64,000 nucleotides of DNA from Prorocentrum cordatum (GCA_963575745.1 CAUYUJ010017843.1:110139-174138), one strand, 5' to 3'. Shown: positions 20,096-33,650, counted from the stretch's first letter. A program made the numbers and translations. Notes: generated by a model not told the origin, from the letters alone.

Positions 20096-23000
20096 GACTG
20101 CCGCAGAGCCCATTGCGCCCGGCAGCACCGGCGCTCACCAGACGCGCGAATGGCTCCAAGACGCCTCCAGCAGCCAAGTGACGTCATTGAGGGCGCCGTT
20201 CAAGTTGAGACCATTGCCCCGCTTCGACAGCGCGCCAAAGGAGACGCTGCACTTGCCAAGGGCGCACCTCAAAACATTTCAAGAGCAAGCCTTCGTTAGC
20301 GTGCCGAGTGCTGGCGTCCAGCGCCGCCTGGCCTACTCGCGCCAACGTGGCCTGCGCCGCCGAGAAAGGGCCCTGCGCCTGGGCCCAACTGCTGCCGAAG
20401 CTGTGATGTGGACCATATCCAACGACGCGCCGCGGGATCCAGTGCTCCCAGGCGGCCCCGAGCACCGCCGCGACGGGCTGCAGGGTCGCGCGGCGCATGG
20501 GGCCCAGGAAGGGCGCCAGATCAGCGCTAGCGCCAGGGCGCGCGGGCGCTCGAGCTCGCCAGCAGCGCGCCCAATGACTCTGAGCGCAGAGCTGGCTGAC
20601 GGCTTCAACCCGCCTCGCGCGACTTCGCGCGCTGCCGCGTTCTGCCCCCTGTCTCGCTCGAGAAGGAAGACGCTTCTCATGGGGTGCCCAGCGGCCGCCG
20701 ATCGATCGCGTCGCACCTGCCGGACGATTCTCTAACCACAAACAGAGTCAACTCCTAAATTCCTCCCCAACCTGGCGCCCAAAGCGCCCGCGACCCTCCT
20801 CAGCTTCAGTTCCAGCAACTGCCTGGCGCGCAGAACGTTGGACAGCACCGCGGACGTCGCCGCGGCGATCGCGGGGTCTTCCTCAGATGGGGGCGCGCGG
20901 AGACGGAGCGCGGCGCCTGCCGACTCCTGCGCGGCGCGAGGAAGCCCCCCCGCTCGATGGACCATCAAGTCGCCGACCGCAGCGGCAAGCTGCGCCAAAG
21001 GATTGCGCGCCACCGCGCCCAGCTGCCCCGGCTGGAGGAATTCGGGCATCGCGGCGGCAAGCCCGCCCCCCAGGAAGGGCTGACTGCTGAGCCGCCGCCA
21101 CCTCGGAGGCCGCGGGGCCCAGCGCGAGGATGCGCGGCGCCGCCCGCAGCTCGATCTGCAGCTGGACTTGCCAGAGAGGAAAGCCAGACCCCTGTGCCAC
21201 ATCCAGCAGATAGTCGCGCATCACCTGCTCAGAAGCCCTGAGCAGGTCGAACAGCGCCGCTACTGCGGCCCCGCCGCGCCCATCTCCGCGCCCGCCCCAC
21301 GCGGCGTCGCCCGCTCGCCCCGCCCGGGTGGATGCCGCGCGGCGCGCTCGCAGCGGCGCCCGCGCGAAGGTACTCCACCAATTGCGCCCTCGGCATCCAG
21401 TCGAGCAACTTCCCCAGGTAGATCCAGGGGCTCGCATAACTGCTGCTCTTTCATGAAGCACGGGCTGCCCTGATTAGCAACTCTGGCGACCACGGGGCTC
21501 GGCTCGAAACCTGCGGGGGCCCTGGGCAGCGCGCGGCGGCCGCCACCTCCGCCAAGAGACTGCTTCAGCGCCCGCCCGTCGAACTTTGAGCCCAGCGCGT
21601 GAATGCCATGATCTGCCGCCCTGACAGCCCTCTGGAGAGCCTTCTCGCCGAGCGCCGCGATCGAAGCCAGATCCAGCGCGGGAAGGTGCACGCTGATGAC
21701 CGCCTGCCTCGCCCACGAAGATGAGCCCCTGCGTCGCCGCAGGTGCACCGGCCGCGTCTCCTGCAGCATGCCAGCATGGCCAGGTCGACCTCTGAGATCG
21801 GCTCGGCCAAGCAATTGTCTATGCCGTTGTAGGAATTCATGTTGAGGACGCGCGCCGACCAGCTCAGGCCACCCCCAGCGCGGCTTCTTCCTCTGCCCCA
21901 AAGGCACGTGAAGACGGAACTCCTCGAGCCACCCACGCTTCTCCGCGTCGCCAGCGCAGGCGTCGAAGTAAGACTTGAAGGCCTGCTCGCTGATGTTGAC
22001 GCCGAGCTTGCCCATGTCTTCATCCTCATCGCCAGCGGGCGCACCTTCGGCAGGGAACGGCTCCTCGTGGTTGCCGCGGCTCCTCGTGGTTGCCGCTGCC
22101 AGCTGTCGGCAGCGAAACTGTCGATGCTGCTGCCGTAGCAGTGGTAGTCTACGCCTTAGCCGCCACAGCCGACCTGAGAAGAGACTGAAGTGGAGCCGCT
22201 GCCGCACCCAGTTCCAGGTCTTCGAGATTACAAGCAACCGATTGCGCCAAGTCGCCATGCTGCTGAAGTCGCGGCCCAAAAAACTGGGAAGTGGAGGATC
22301 CGTTGCGGCCGCAACCTGCTTGGACACCTCCTCCTTCGCCTTAACCGCAGCTGCTTGCAGCCTCTTTTCCAACTTTTCGACTTACTGTTTCTGTTGGCGC
22401 GCGGCCGTGGGGACATCCGCCACTTGCTTTTCCTTCAGATGGTACTCTGCCTGTTCCGTATCCAGTCACTGCGATGCTTCGTCCGCTTCCAGCTGCGCCG
22501 GCTTGACCGTTTTGATCGTGCTGCACCAGGAACTTGGCCCGCTTGAGCTGTTGACGCTCGGCGCCAGCCAGCCTCTTCGCCACGATGTCGATCGACTGGT
22601 CGTCCAGCTGCATGTAGCACTACCGCTCGGCATCGGTGAAGACCTGCTTGACTTGCTATCGTCCGCTCCTGCCGCCACAACCCTGTGGGCTGTCACCGCC
22701 ACCTTGAGACTGACGTCCACCACGCGCGACTCGCAAAACGACGACGAGGACGACACCGATGACGACGACGTTGATATTGTTTTCAAAACGACGACGACGC
22801 GGCCGCGCAAAGACACCTGAGAAGCGGCTGCAACGGCGATGCGGCCCGCGCGCGTGACGACGCGATTTGAAGAACCACGTTTTTTGACGCGAGTCCCTGT
22901 GCGATGCAGGGACGCCGCCCAGCGGCGGAGAGGTTGCACGCAAGATCCACGTTTATTGACGCGAGTCCCTCCCTGTGCGACGCAGGGCCCCCCGCGGTCG

Positions 23001-23526
23001 CCGTGGGCGCACCGCCCAGCTGGCCCGCGGCCGCCTGCGCCGCCGAAGGGTCGGCGCGCCACCCCGCGTCCGCCGGGCCGCCCTCCCCCGAGCTCGCAGA
23101 GGGGGGGCCGCAGCGCCCGCGGCCGCCTCGCCCGCCGCGGGGGCGCCCGGCGCCATTCCTGGCGTTCCGAGGCCAAGGATCTGCGTGACGGACGCGCTGC
23201 CGCGCGGTGCCGTCCAAGTAGTCGCCCGAATCCAACGCGGCGTGTCCGGTGGTCCACCTTGCCAACGCGTGCGAAAGGTAGAGTACCAAAACCATGCGTA
23301 GCAGGACGGTAGGCACCGCAGTTCGCCAGTCTGCCCTGCGCCCGCCATGCGAAGTTCCTACAGCTGCATGAAGGGCAATGCCAGCTGCCAGCCTGCGTCG
23401 CACCAGTCGCCACCGATGCCGCCGACACCACGATGCTTAGACATGATGCGCGTCGACCCGCGGGCCACTCGAAAACTTGCCGCGGAATAGCGGTATCCAC
23501 CTGTTCCACAATGGAAAAAAAAACAC

Positions 23527-23548
23527 CTGGAGCCAAAATGGCCACAGA
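23527..23548 (-). other. Dinoflagellate spliced-leader-like 22-mer
   Basis: The minus strand reads TCTGTGGCCATTTTGGCTCC then AG, followed by GTG. It agrees with the known dinoflagellate spliced leader at 19 of 22 positions (counting its variable first base). It lies 82 bases before the LINE-3 ORF1 ATG, as expected for the leader of a trans-spliced mRNA copied back into DNA. A chance match cannot be excluded from one copy. Confidence 0.6.
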
Positions 23549-24640
23549 ACGCGAGGAGGAGGAGGAGGAGGAGGAGGAGGAGGAGGAGGGGGAAGAGGAG
23601 GAGGCGGAGGAGGAGGAGGAGGAAGAGCAGGGGGAGAAGGAGGAGGAGGAGGAGGAGGAGGAGGAGGAAGAGGAGGAGGAGGAGCGATGAGGACGACGAC
23701 GACGACGATCCTAGGCGGCGGCCGTCCTGGGCCGCCAGGACGCTCTCGCGCGAGGGAGGGACGGGCCTCGGCACCACGCTCACGGCCGCGTTCGGTCGGA
23801 ACCTGCCCGCCCGCTCCGCCAGCGGGGATCTGGGCGGTGAAGTGGTTGGTGAGGGGAGGGAGGGGGGTGGAAGGGGGGCGGCCCCTGCTTCTTCTCGCGG
23901 CTCACTCCATCCTCTTCTGTCCTCCTTCCTCCTCTGTCCACCACCTTTTTTCTCCTACTCCTCCTCTTCCTTCTCCTCCTCCGTCATAACTAATGTTCCT
24001 CGTTCCTCCTCTTCCTCATCCTTCTCTTCGTCCTCCTCCTCCGTCATTACTTATGTTCCGGTTTCCCCCTCCTCTTTTTCCAGCTGCTCCTCTTCCTCCT
24101 CCTCCTCCTCCTCCTACTCCTCCTCCTTCTCCTCCTCCTCATATTCCTCCTTCCTCCTTCCTCCTTCCTCCTGCCTGCGTCCTCCTCCTTCCTCGTCCTT
24201 CCCCATCCTTGCTCATCCGTCCTCGTCCTCGTAGTCCTCGTCCTCGTCCTCCTCCTGTTCCTGTTGCCCCTTCTGCTCCTCGTCCTCCTCTTGCACCTCC
24301 TTTTCCTCCTCCTCCTCCTACACCTCCTCCTCGTCCGCGCCATCATCCTCCTCCTCTTCTTCTTCCTCGTCCTCCTCCTCCTCTTCTTCCCCCTTCCCCT
24401 CCTACTCTTCCTTTTCATCCTCCTCCTCCTTCTCCTACTGTTTCTACCTCCGCTCACGCGCGCGCGGGATCGCGTGCGCGGGGGGATGGGGAGAAGGAGG
24501 AGGATTAGGATGAGAAGGAGGAGGAGGAGGAGGAGGAGGAGGAGGAGCATGAGGAGCAGGAGGAGGAGGCGGAGGAAGAGGAGGAGGAGGAGACCAAGAC
24601 GGAGGAAGCGGAGCAGCAAAACCATACACCCAATATTCAT
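23549..24640. repeat. GAG and CTC microsatellite cluster
   Basis: (GAG)n at 23553-23690, CTC/TCC tracts at 23940-24440, and (GAG)n again at 24490-24600. Between them, 23700-23930 is GC-rich with no gene seen. Frames are Glu, Gly, Arg, Ser or Pro repeats. Confidence 0.9.
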
Positions 24641-25100
24641 AAACGATGTTGAAAAAATACCCTCCTTCTAATCCCCCTCTTCGTAGCACCCTATGGAAGT
24701 TCATTCCCACTGAGGGTACAGCCCCGTTGGGGGACAACTGCGTGAAAATCTGGACGAGTGTCAAAACACCAATCGTTCAGAACTTCATCGCCACGAATCA
24801 ACCTGACTGCTGCGTCTTGACCATCCTGAATCGTGCCAAACGCCGTTCCTGGGACTTCTTCACAACGAATCAACGTAACTGCTGCGCCCTTTCAATCCAG
24901 AGTCCTTCCAAAACGCTACTCCTGATACGCTAACCACGAGAACCTGCAAAGCCTTTGCAACTGTTTGAAAAGAGTGTGTGCGCAACTGCCTTTGCAACTG
25001 TTTGAGAAACAACAGCCCTCAAAACACGAAACTTCTGCAATGACTTGAAGCGAGCGTGCGCGGCGCTACGGCGAAAACCACATTTTGAAAACAGCCCGCC
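24641..25100 (-). repeat. Tandem array JK, inverted copy
   Basis: Bases 24745-24935 hold two roughly 84-bp units (ACGAATCAACCTGACTGCTG and ACGAATCAACGTAACTGCTG). Bases 24947-25100 hold units that are the reverse complement of the array at 39110-39620 (GAGGGCGGG, GTTTTCAAAATGTGG, AGCGCCGCGCAC). The order of the two unit types is mirrored relative to 39 kb. Confidence 0.6.
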
Positions 25101-25296
25101 CTCATTGACGAACCAACAACACACACCCATACCCATAGGGGGATCGGAGAGGGCATGGGTACGTGTTGTCGGATGGGGGTCCCCGCTCGAACGGGAGCGT
25201 TCCCCAGGGTCCGACAACCTGCACCGATACCCATAGCCAGTCCTCCTCCCAACGACCCCCTATGGGTATGGGTGCGTGTTGTTCGTTCGTCACTCG
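25101..25296. mobile_element. Family L element with 36-bp inverted ends
   Basis: The ends are close inverses: ACACACACCCATACCCATAG left, CTATGGGTATGGGTGCGTGT right, plus GACGAAC/GTTCGTC outside. The centre contains CGCTCGAACGGGAGCG. A second, diverged copy in opposite orientation is at 50180-50400. Length is about 185 bp and it is non-coding. Confidence 0.65.
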
Positions 25297-25505
25297 TTCC
25301 ATAAAACCCTTGCCACTTTGTTCCCGGCGAGCGTGCGAAGCGCAACGGCACCAGCAGCCACGGACCGCCCTCACTCCGTGCAGTTTATTTGCGCTTGTGC
25401 TACGAGCGAACGTCGCTGCGCTGGAGCGAGAGTCACTTTTTTGGAAAGCGGCCAGCCCTCCATCCGCGAAGCCGTTCTCACTTCGAAAATTCCAGCATCG
25501 CACGT
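25297..25505 (-). repeat. Further inverted JK-type units
   Basis: Two degraded units with GCGAGCGTGCGAAGCGC and GGAAAGCGGCCAGCCCTCC resemble the reverse complement of the 39 kb array. Family L sits between these and the units at 24947-25100, so it probably inserted into the array. Confidence 0.5.
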
Positions 25506-26343
25506 GACAAAGAAGAGATCTCAGGCAGAACGCCTGGCAAGGAGGGAAGGACGACAGGAGGGAGGCGACGACGACGGGGCAAACAGGGCACCCGTCCGCG
25601 GCAACCTCTGTGCCCCCGGGCCCCGCATGGCGAGCGGTGGCCGTGCGCGGCCGCGGCAACTCCTGCGCCCCGGTGCCTCACCGCTCTGCTCCTCTCCGGC
25701 CTCCCTGCCGCGGAGCGCCCCCCCCTGTCCCAGACACCCGACGTCGTGCTTTTGTCCGTGGCGTCGGCCCCCGGAGGTCTCGACCCATTGCCCAGGGCCG
25801 CTTCGTCATCCTGGGCCGCCTGTTGACGGCCCCTGGGCCCGACGCCGAAAACAGAAAAAAAAAAAACAAAAAAAAAAAACGTCGTGATTCGTGTCGCTGC
25901 CCTGGTGGGTCTGGGATCGCACCTGCAAAGGAAAGCACGAGTGCGCACATCTTGTTCTCCTTTAGTGTATGTGTCATTTTGATGTGTCTATCTGTAGTTG
26001 TATGTATTTAGATATGTGTATAGATATACACAAAGATGTGTTTTTTTTCCAGAAGCGGGCGGGGGGCGCTTGCCCGGGGGGGAAGCGAGAAACGGCGGGC
26101 CTTCTCAGAAGGTTCGCAAGTCCCCCAGCCTTCCGAGCAGTCTTCCGAGCCCTCCCCGAAGGCACAGAACACTTTTCGGAAGGCGCGAGGGGCTTCTGAG
26201 GAGTCCCGCCGCCTGCTGAGAGTGTCTTCTCCGTCTCGCTTCCCCCCCCGCGCTCTCCGCCGCGACTCCAGCCGTGGCGACCTGGGCCCTCCAGGACGAG
26301 CAACGGCATCGGTACCTCGCACGCCTCTGGCCAACAGCTTCCT
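25506..26343. other. No gene recognised
   Basis: GC-rich sequence with A runs at 25854-25879 and a T run at 26040. Overlapping frames on both strands show no domain. Confidence 0.45.
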
Positions 26344-26882
26344 GGGATGACGGGGGGGGTTCTAAGTTCACAGGGGGGTTACAAATGGATGCCAAGGTGA
26401 GTTATATCTGGCCCAACCTGGCCTAGAAGTGGACTACAAATGCGCCAAGTACCTGGGGGGCTCTACTTAAGTAGATAGGGGGGTTTACAAGTGGATGCCA
26501 AGGTGGGTTATACCTGGCCCAACCTGGCTTAGAACGGGGTTGCAAGTGCCCCGAGTGGCATCGGGGAGTTGGATCGCCCGGATCGTTAACCCCCCTAAGC
26601 CACTCGGGGCATGTGTAACCCACTCATAAGCCAGGTTGGGCCAGATTTTGTTGTTTTTCCTCCCCCCCCCCACAGACAGCTGAATGAAAGGATCCGCCGT
26701 GCCCCCCTGACGAAGGGGGAGGGGCGGACAGGGCGGAGGAGGAAGAGGAATGGGGAGGGAGAGAGGGGGGGGGGAGGTGGATGGGGTCGAAGTAGAAGGG
26801 GTCTGAGGATCGAGATGACCCACCTCGGCATCCACTTGCAACCCCCCTCTCCACTCAGAACCCCCCCCCTGGTCATCCCAGC
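26344..26882. mobile_element. Family G element, complex copy
   Basis: Outer ends GGGATGACGGGGGGGGTTC (left) and the inverse GGTCATCCC (right). It has two left arms (26344-26425 and 26467-26535), each with GGATGCCAAGGTG and CTGGCCCAACCTGGC, and one right arm split by about 160 bases (26650-26815). The split-in DNA ends in GGATGGGGTCGAAGTAG-like sequence, which resembles a family H arm. The simple form of G is at 51452-51752. Confidence 0.6.
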
Positions 26883-27545
26883 TGCCCGCCTCTGACCAGC
26901 AGCTTGGGCCCCCCCCCCCCGGGGGGAACACGGCCACAGAGAACGCCCCGAACGGCGACACCGACGGCGCCTGCGGCTCCTGCGGCGCCGCGGGCTCCCG
27001 AGCTGCCGCCTCGCGCCGGGGCGGCCGCGGGGAGACGAGGCCGAGGGCTCGGCGGACCGCGGGCGACGACGTCGACGTCGACACAAATCGTATTTCGGCT
27101 GCTGAGCACAGGAGGAGGAGGAGGAGGAGGAGGAGGAGGAGGAGAGAGGAGGAGGAGAGAGGAGGAAGAGGGGGAGAGAGGAGGAGGAGGAGAGAGGAGG
27201 AGGAGGAGGAGGAGAGGAGGGATGAGGAGGAGGAGGAGAGGATAAGGAGGAGGAGGAGGGATGAGGAGGAGGAGGAGGAGGAGGAGGAGGAGGAGGAGGA
27301 GGAGGAGGACCACGGACGACGACGTCGACAACAATCGGCAACAGGGGCGTCGACGACGACACCTGACGACAACGGGGACAGCGGCGACGGTGACGATGAC
27401 GATGCTCATGAAGTCCTCCAATGTTGGGCCTGCTGGGGAGCTGGCGTCGCCACGCCCGGATTCGCCTCGAGATGCTGGTCAGGACGCACCGCCTGACGGG
27501 TCTGCAAGCTTAAACAGCGGCGCCTTCATTTCCGAGTGGGTCTAG
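26883..27545. repeat. GC-rich spacer and (GAG)n microsatellite
   Basis: GAG repeats fill 27107-27310, followed by GAC-rich sequence to about 27410. No gene is supported. Confidence 0.8.
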
Positions 27546-27700
27546 GTCGGGCATGTCCTCCTACGGGCGGGTCGGGGTCGAAAAAGGAACAACAGCCGCA
27601 ACATCATCAAACGTAGTCAACAACAGTTGAACAATCGTCCCCTGACTATTCTTGTACTATCGTTGGACACTCCAACTGCAGAGGGACCTGCCCGACTAAA
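27546..27700 (+). mobile_element. Family A element, copy 2
   Basis: It starts GTCGGGCATGTCCTCCTAC, has TCGTCCCCTGACTATTCTTG inside, and ends GGGACCTGCCCGAC plus TAAA. Ends are inverted and slightly diverged. Confidence 0.65.
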
Positions 27701-28440
27701 CTTTGGATCGCCCCCGCGGAGATCCCGTCGCCGCGGCTGGGCGCGGCCGGCGCGGCGCTCGAAGGGTTCGGGGGACCGGCTCCGAGCGGACCTTGGCGAC
27801 GACGCGGCTGACGACGAAGCCGACGCCGACGGCGACGGCGACGACGACGACGACGATGATGGCGGCGGCGGCATCGACGACGGCGGTGGCGACGGCGGTG
27901 GCGACATCGGCGACCGCTGCGGCAGCGGCGGCGGCAGCGGCGGGGGCGTGGGCCCGCTTGGAAGGCGTGGTCAGACAGCGCGCGCTCCAGAACAGGTCCG
28001 GGGGCGATGTTGAGAGGGGGCGGCGGGGCAGGGTGGAGAGAGGTAATGTCGGGATAGGGTGGCGAGCAAGGTGGACGAAAGGGGCGCATCGGAACAGAAG
28101 GGTGAGGCATGGATACATAGCAAAAAGAGAGAGAGAGAGAGAACGAGAGAGAGGTAAAGAGAGATACTGACAATAAGATGTAGAAACAGAGAGAGAGAGA
28201 GAGAGACGGATACAAAGAGCGATACGTGGACATTTTGGAGAGGACACAGGAGAAGGATGGGGAGGACGACGCCTACGAATACTGCGGAGCGACTGGGCCG
28301 AATGGGGAAAGAGCCGCCTTGGGAACGACGCGAATCCGAACATGAGAGAGCGAGAGAGAGAGAGCAGAGAGAGAGAGCGAGCGAAAGGGGGCATCACTTG
28401 AAATTCAGATCCTCGAGGGGATACGGCTAAAGGTGGAAAT
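27701..28440. other. GAC/GGC-rich and (GA)n tracts, no gene
   Basis: Bases 27790-27960 are GACGGC-type triplets; GA dinucleotide runs lie at 28125-28215 and 28345-28385. No gene recognised. Confidence 0.6.
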
Positions 28441-28967
28441 CAGAAGATGGTGGAAGCACGGACACAAACATAAGTACATCATGTTGAAGCGGGAAGGGCG
28501 TAGCGGGCAAAGGGTCGAAGTCGGGCAGTTGAGGCAACATGATCAAGTTGCAATCGGCAAAAGCCTCGAGACCATGCTGCGTCGCTCCAACAACGGATCG
28601 CATTCCGCATCTAGACGTGTCGACTTCCAACTCCACCCGCCCAGAAACCACAAACGAGGCCACAGTGGGATGCACAGAACACTCCAGGACATTCTTGCAG
28701 TGATCATCGCGCGAGCCCAAGAACGGAGCACTCCACTGCTGCCAAACAACATGCTGGAGCCGCCTCGCCCCCTGCGGAGCACCGGGACTCCGCGCCAGCG
28801 CGCCCCCTGGACGAAGGACTGCTGCCGAGCAACACCTTGGAGCCAACTCACCCCTTGCGTAGCACCTGGACTCCGCGCCACCGTGCCCGCTGGTGCGTCG
28901 AGGCGTGGCAGAATTCCAAGCGCTGCCTGGTAAGGAGCCTATTAGTATTAGAATAGGGGAGCGAAGA
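28441..28967. other. No gene recognised; two 92-bp direct repeats
   Basis: At 28733-28900 two units share TGCGKAGCACC and GACTCCGCGCCA. A 139-codon minus frame is open across this stretch, but it shows no motif I can name. Confidence 0.4.
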
Positions 28968-29066
28968 ATGGCATAAACATAACAACTCGGAGTTCCGCGG
29001 GGATTTCTCGGATCGGCGCTGGAGCGCCGTCCCTGGTCCGAGTTGTTGTGTTTATGTCATGGTTTG
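28968..29066. mobile_element. Family N hairpin, best copy
   Basis: GGCATAAACATAACAACTCG on the left and CGAGTTGTTGTGTTTATGTC on the right are inverses. The loop region has TTCCGCGGGGATTTCTCGG and GGCGCTGGAGCGCC. Relatives are at 35132-35315, 36672-36760 and 37040-37084. Length is about 95 bp and it is non-coding. Confidence 0.65.
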
Positions 29067-29640
29067 TTTCCCTATAAAAGCTCCCCCCCCTCGGCACAAA
29101 CCGTTGCACGCATCGCCCCCCCATCACCAGAGACTTCCTGGGCGCCCAGATACCTCCCTGGCGCTCGCTCTCGGAGGCGTCCAAGCTGCCCAAGGTGACT
29201 TCCAAGACTGCCCCGACAGGCCACCGCTGTTGTCGCAAAGATGGCCGAAGGTCGCCTCGAGACGCGACCAACAGAGCCTAACAGGCGCCCAATAGGTATA
29301 CCAAGAGGCCTCCACGAGGCCTTCATGAGGCCAAGCGATCGGCACACACGCTTCCTTCCAAGGCCCCAACGAGGGCCCACTTAGAGCCCCAAGAGGGATC
29401 CTGGGCGGCCCAGGACCGCCCACCCCAAGGTCGCCCCAATCTGGCCGAAGATGCTCCCTGGAAGGACTCAAGACGGCCCCAAGAGACCCAAACGGACAAG
29501 AGGGGCACAAAACGGCTTCGCAAAGGAATCGGCACGCGAGACGTGGCATGCCGCGGGCTCACGCGCGGTGCTCGAAGGGTCGGCAAACGCGTGCGCGCTT
29601 CGCTGGCACGGTGGCGGCTCTGCAGCAATCACCTGATACG
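29067..29640. repeat. Loose GGCCCCAAGA-type repeats
   Basis: Imperfect short units such as GCCCCAAGAGG and CCAAGA resemble the minisatellite at 1135-1680. Nothing else recognised. Confidence 0.5.
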
Positions 29641-30422
29641 TAGATGAATCGCCTGCCCTTCCCCCCCCCGCTGGACGTGAAGGTGTCAGAACACAAGGTC
29701 GCAACCAGAAAACGGACGACCCACGCCAGGGATGACCCACATTTCGGGACGCCAGGCCCCGCGGCCTTTCCCCCCAGGCCAGCTTTTGGTAGTCCCGTGC
29801 CGTTTGCTTGACGGCCTCCCGGGAATCGGGGAAAGGTTCAGGAGCCCAAGAACCAAGAACTCACTTGCCTCGCACGCATCCTGATTCCTGATCCTGAAGA
29901 TTGACAAGCCAAACGGCAACGACAATCTAACGGATGCGTTCTCAGAATCTGCATCGAGGTAGTGTGATGGCAATCGGAAGGATAGGGGTATGCCTCAAGC
30001 TGGCAGAGAGAAACTAAAGCAACCCTGGACCCGTTGCCCTCGGCACCCGTTTGCTTCGCTAGGTGGCTACACCCGAACCCTACCTCACACCAACCATCGA
30101 TTCTCCTGAATCGATGGGAGGCGGGGGTCGGCTTCGGAGTTCGCCACATGTTCGACGAACTCCGAGTTGCCATAGCCGTTGATCGGCGAGGGTATGGTTT
30201 GTACTTCGCTGCCGACCCGCGGCGAGCAGGTGCTTCCCAGGGCCCCAGATTCGCATGCAGCGCGGCTTGGGGTCCGGAGCGCCTGCTCGGTACCCTCGTC
30301 CACGGAGGAGCGCCTCCACAGCGCCGGCCGATCGGACCTCGGGTGGTGCTCTCGCGGCAGCCGCCGGGCCGCTGAAGATGCAGAGCACCCGACGCGAGCG
30401 ACGCTGTTCTTCACCTATACTT
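29641..30422. other. No gene recognised; small hairpins
   Basis: CCATCGATTC and GAATCGATGG flank four bases near 30095-30118, a short perfect hairpin. The rest has no gene or repeat partner that I found. Confidence 0.4.
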
Positions 30423-30622
30423 CTGTTGCCCCCATCGCACTTAAGGACCACATCCCAGAAATAACTTCGAGCACCAGGAAAAGTGTCGAAAGAGTGTCGA
30501 AACAGTGTCGGACGAGTCTCCCAGGGCCCGACACGTGAAAACCCTCGAGTTTGCGGGTGCTTTTCTGGTGCTCGAAATTCTTTCTGGCGGTCGAGGCTAA
30601 AGTAGGTTGGAACATCATGCAC
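30423..30622 (-). mobile_element. Family R element, uninterrupted copy
   Basis: Contains inverted arms TAACTTCGAGCACCAGGAAA and TTTTCTGGTGCTCGAAATTC. The reverse complement matches 49729-50136, where a family B element interrupts it. This copy has no insertion and serves as the empty site. Confidence 0.7.
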
Positions 30623-31311
30623 CTACACTCCCGACGGCTCCTGCCCACAAAAAACGTTAGATCACGTCTGTTGCCGCAGCGGTGGCGAGCGCGCACCGCG
30701 CGGCTTGGCGAGAGTCGTGCGCAGGCGCGCGGGAGACACAGAAGAGGGCGGCCGCGGAGGAGGAGGAGGAGGAGGAGGAGGAGGAGGGGGGAGGAGAGTG
30801 GTGCACTCAAGCCATGGAGGTCTTCGTGGTCTGTGTGCGAGTGGGGGGTCGAATACAGAATTGATTCACCTCGACATGGTCTCCGCGTCGAAATATACAG
30901 GAAGTGCGTCGAGCGCTCCGTAGATCTACGGGGCACCCTGCGCACTTGCATTGATTCGACGGAACAATGAACTCTGGCAGGAGAGCCCAGAATCGAATCG
31001 GTAAGTCGGATCGGCAGTCGAACTGAATCGGATCGGCGGAAATCGGCAGCCGAGTCGGGAAAAGCCGCATCGGCGGACATCGGCGGGCTAGTATGCCTCC
31101 AGTAAGAAATCGGAACCCAAATCGGAGTCCAAATTCGGATCGAATCGGAATCGGAATCCGTCGAAGTCGAATCGAATCGCATCGGAGGAATCGAGACGAG
31201 CCCTGCTCTGGGGCACATCGACTCTGTTGTCGATCCCCTACTCGATGTGTGGACGTTGCCACAGAAGAGAGGCTGCTGACCGTGGCCTTCAGCCCGGGCG
31301 CAGCCGTGCTC
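30623..31311. other. (GAG)n and AATCGG repeats, no gene
   Basis: (GAG)n at 30757-30795. Bases 31000-31190 hold irregular AATCGG/GTCGAATC hexamer-like repeats. No gene recognised. Confidence 0.5.
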
Positions 31312-31430
31312 GGACGTCCATTCCCTGTGCTTTTCTCGGCTTCGTGCGTGGTTTTTTCGCCAAATGATCGAGGATGCTCCTCGATGGTCCTCGCCGAAGG
31401 AAAAATGCACACGTCCGAGCGATGCCAAGC
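31312..31430 (+). mobile_element. Family M repeat, copy 1
   Basis: About 115 bases shared with 36560-36672: GTCCATTCCCTGTG at the start, GATGGTCCTCGCCGA in the middle and CACACGTCCGAGCGATGCCA at the end. Non-coding; end structure unclear. Confidence 0.6.
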
Positions 31431-33519
<2,089 letters not shown>

Positions 33520-33650
33520 GCTGCAGCGGATTTCTGTGGATTTTGGCCAAAAACGGCGAGCGAAAAACGAAGTGAATTTCGCGTGGATTCTTTTTGGTGT
33601 TCATTCCTGGCCAACAATAAATCCGCACGAAATTCACCTCGAACGACGCG
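33520..33650. mobile_element. AT-richer hairpin element
   Basis: GTGAATTTCGCGTGGATT and AATCCGCACGAAATTCAC are near-inverse and flank a short loop containing TTGGTGTTCATTCCTGGCC. It stands out as AT-rich among GC-rich DNA. One copy only in the window. Confidence 0.5.

Larger units (their letters stand above)
17880..23548 (-). pseudogene. LINE-3: near full-length, heavily frameshifted LINE
   Basis: Minus-strand order: spliced-leader-like 22-mer (23548-23527), ATG at 23444 reading MSKHRGVGGIGGDW, half of a RanBP2-type zinc motif (WHCPSC...NFAWR, about 23390), coiled-coil segments broken by stops at 22466 and 22382, endonuclease start (NMNSYNGIDN near 21840, LQETR near 21760), RT motif A (ALFDLLRASEQV, 21250), motif B (QSALPGG, 21070), motif C region (AVGDLMVHRAGG, 20970, catalytic YxDD lost), connection (WAQAQGPFSAA, 20370) and RNase H (LYLDGT 18865, GGELVPVSAVL 18720, TDSSFVV 18650). 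The connection matches LINE-1 and LINE-2. Many frameshifts and stops show it is dead. The 3' limit is approximate. Confidence 0.7.
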
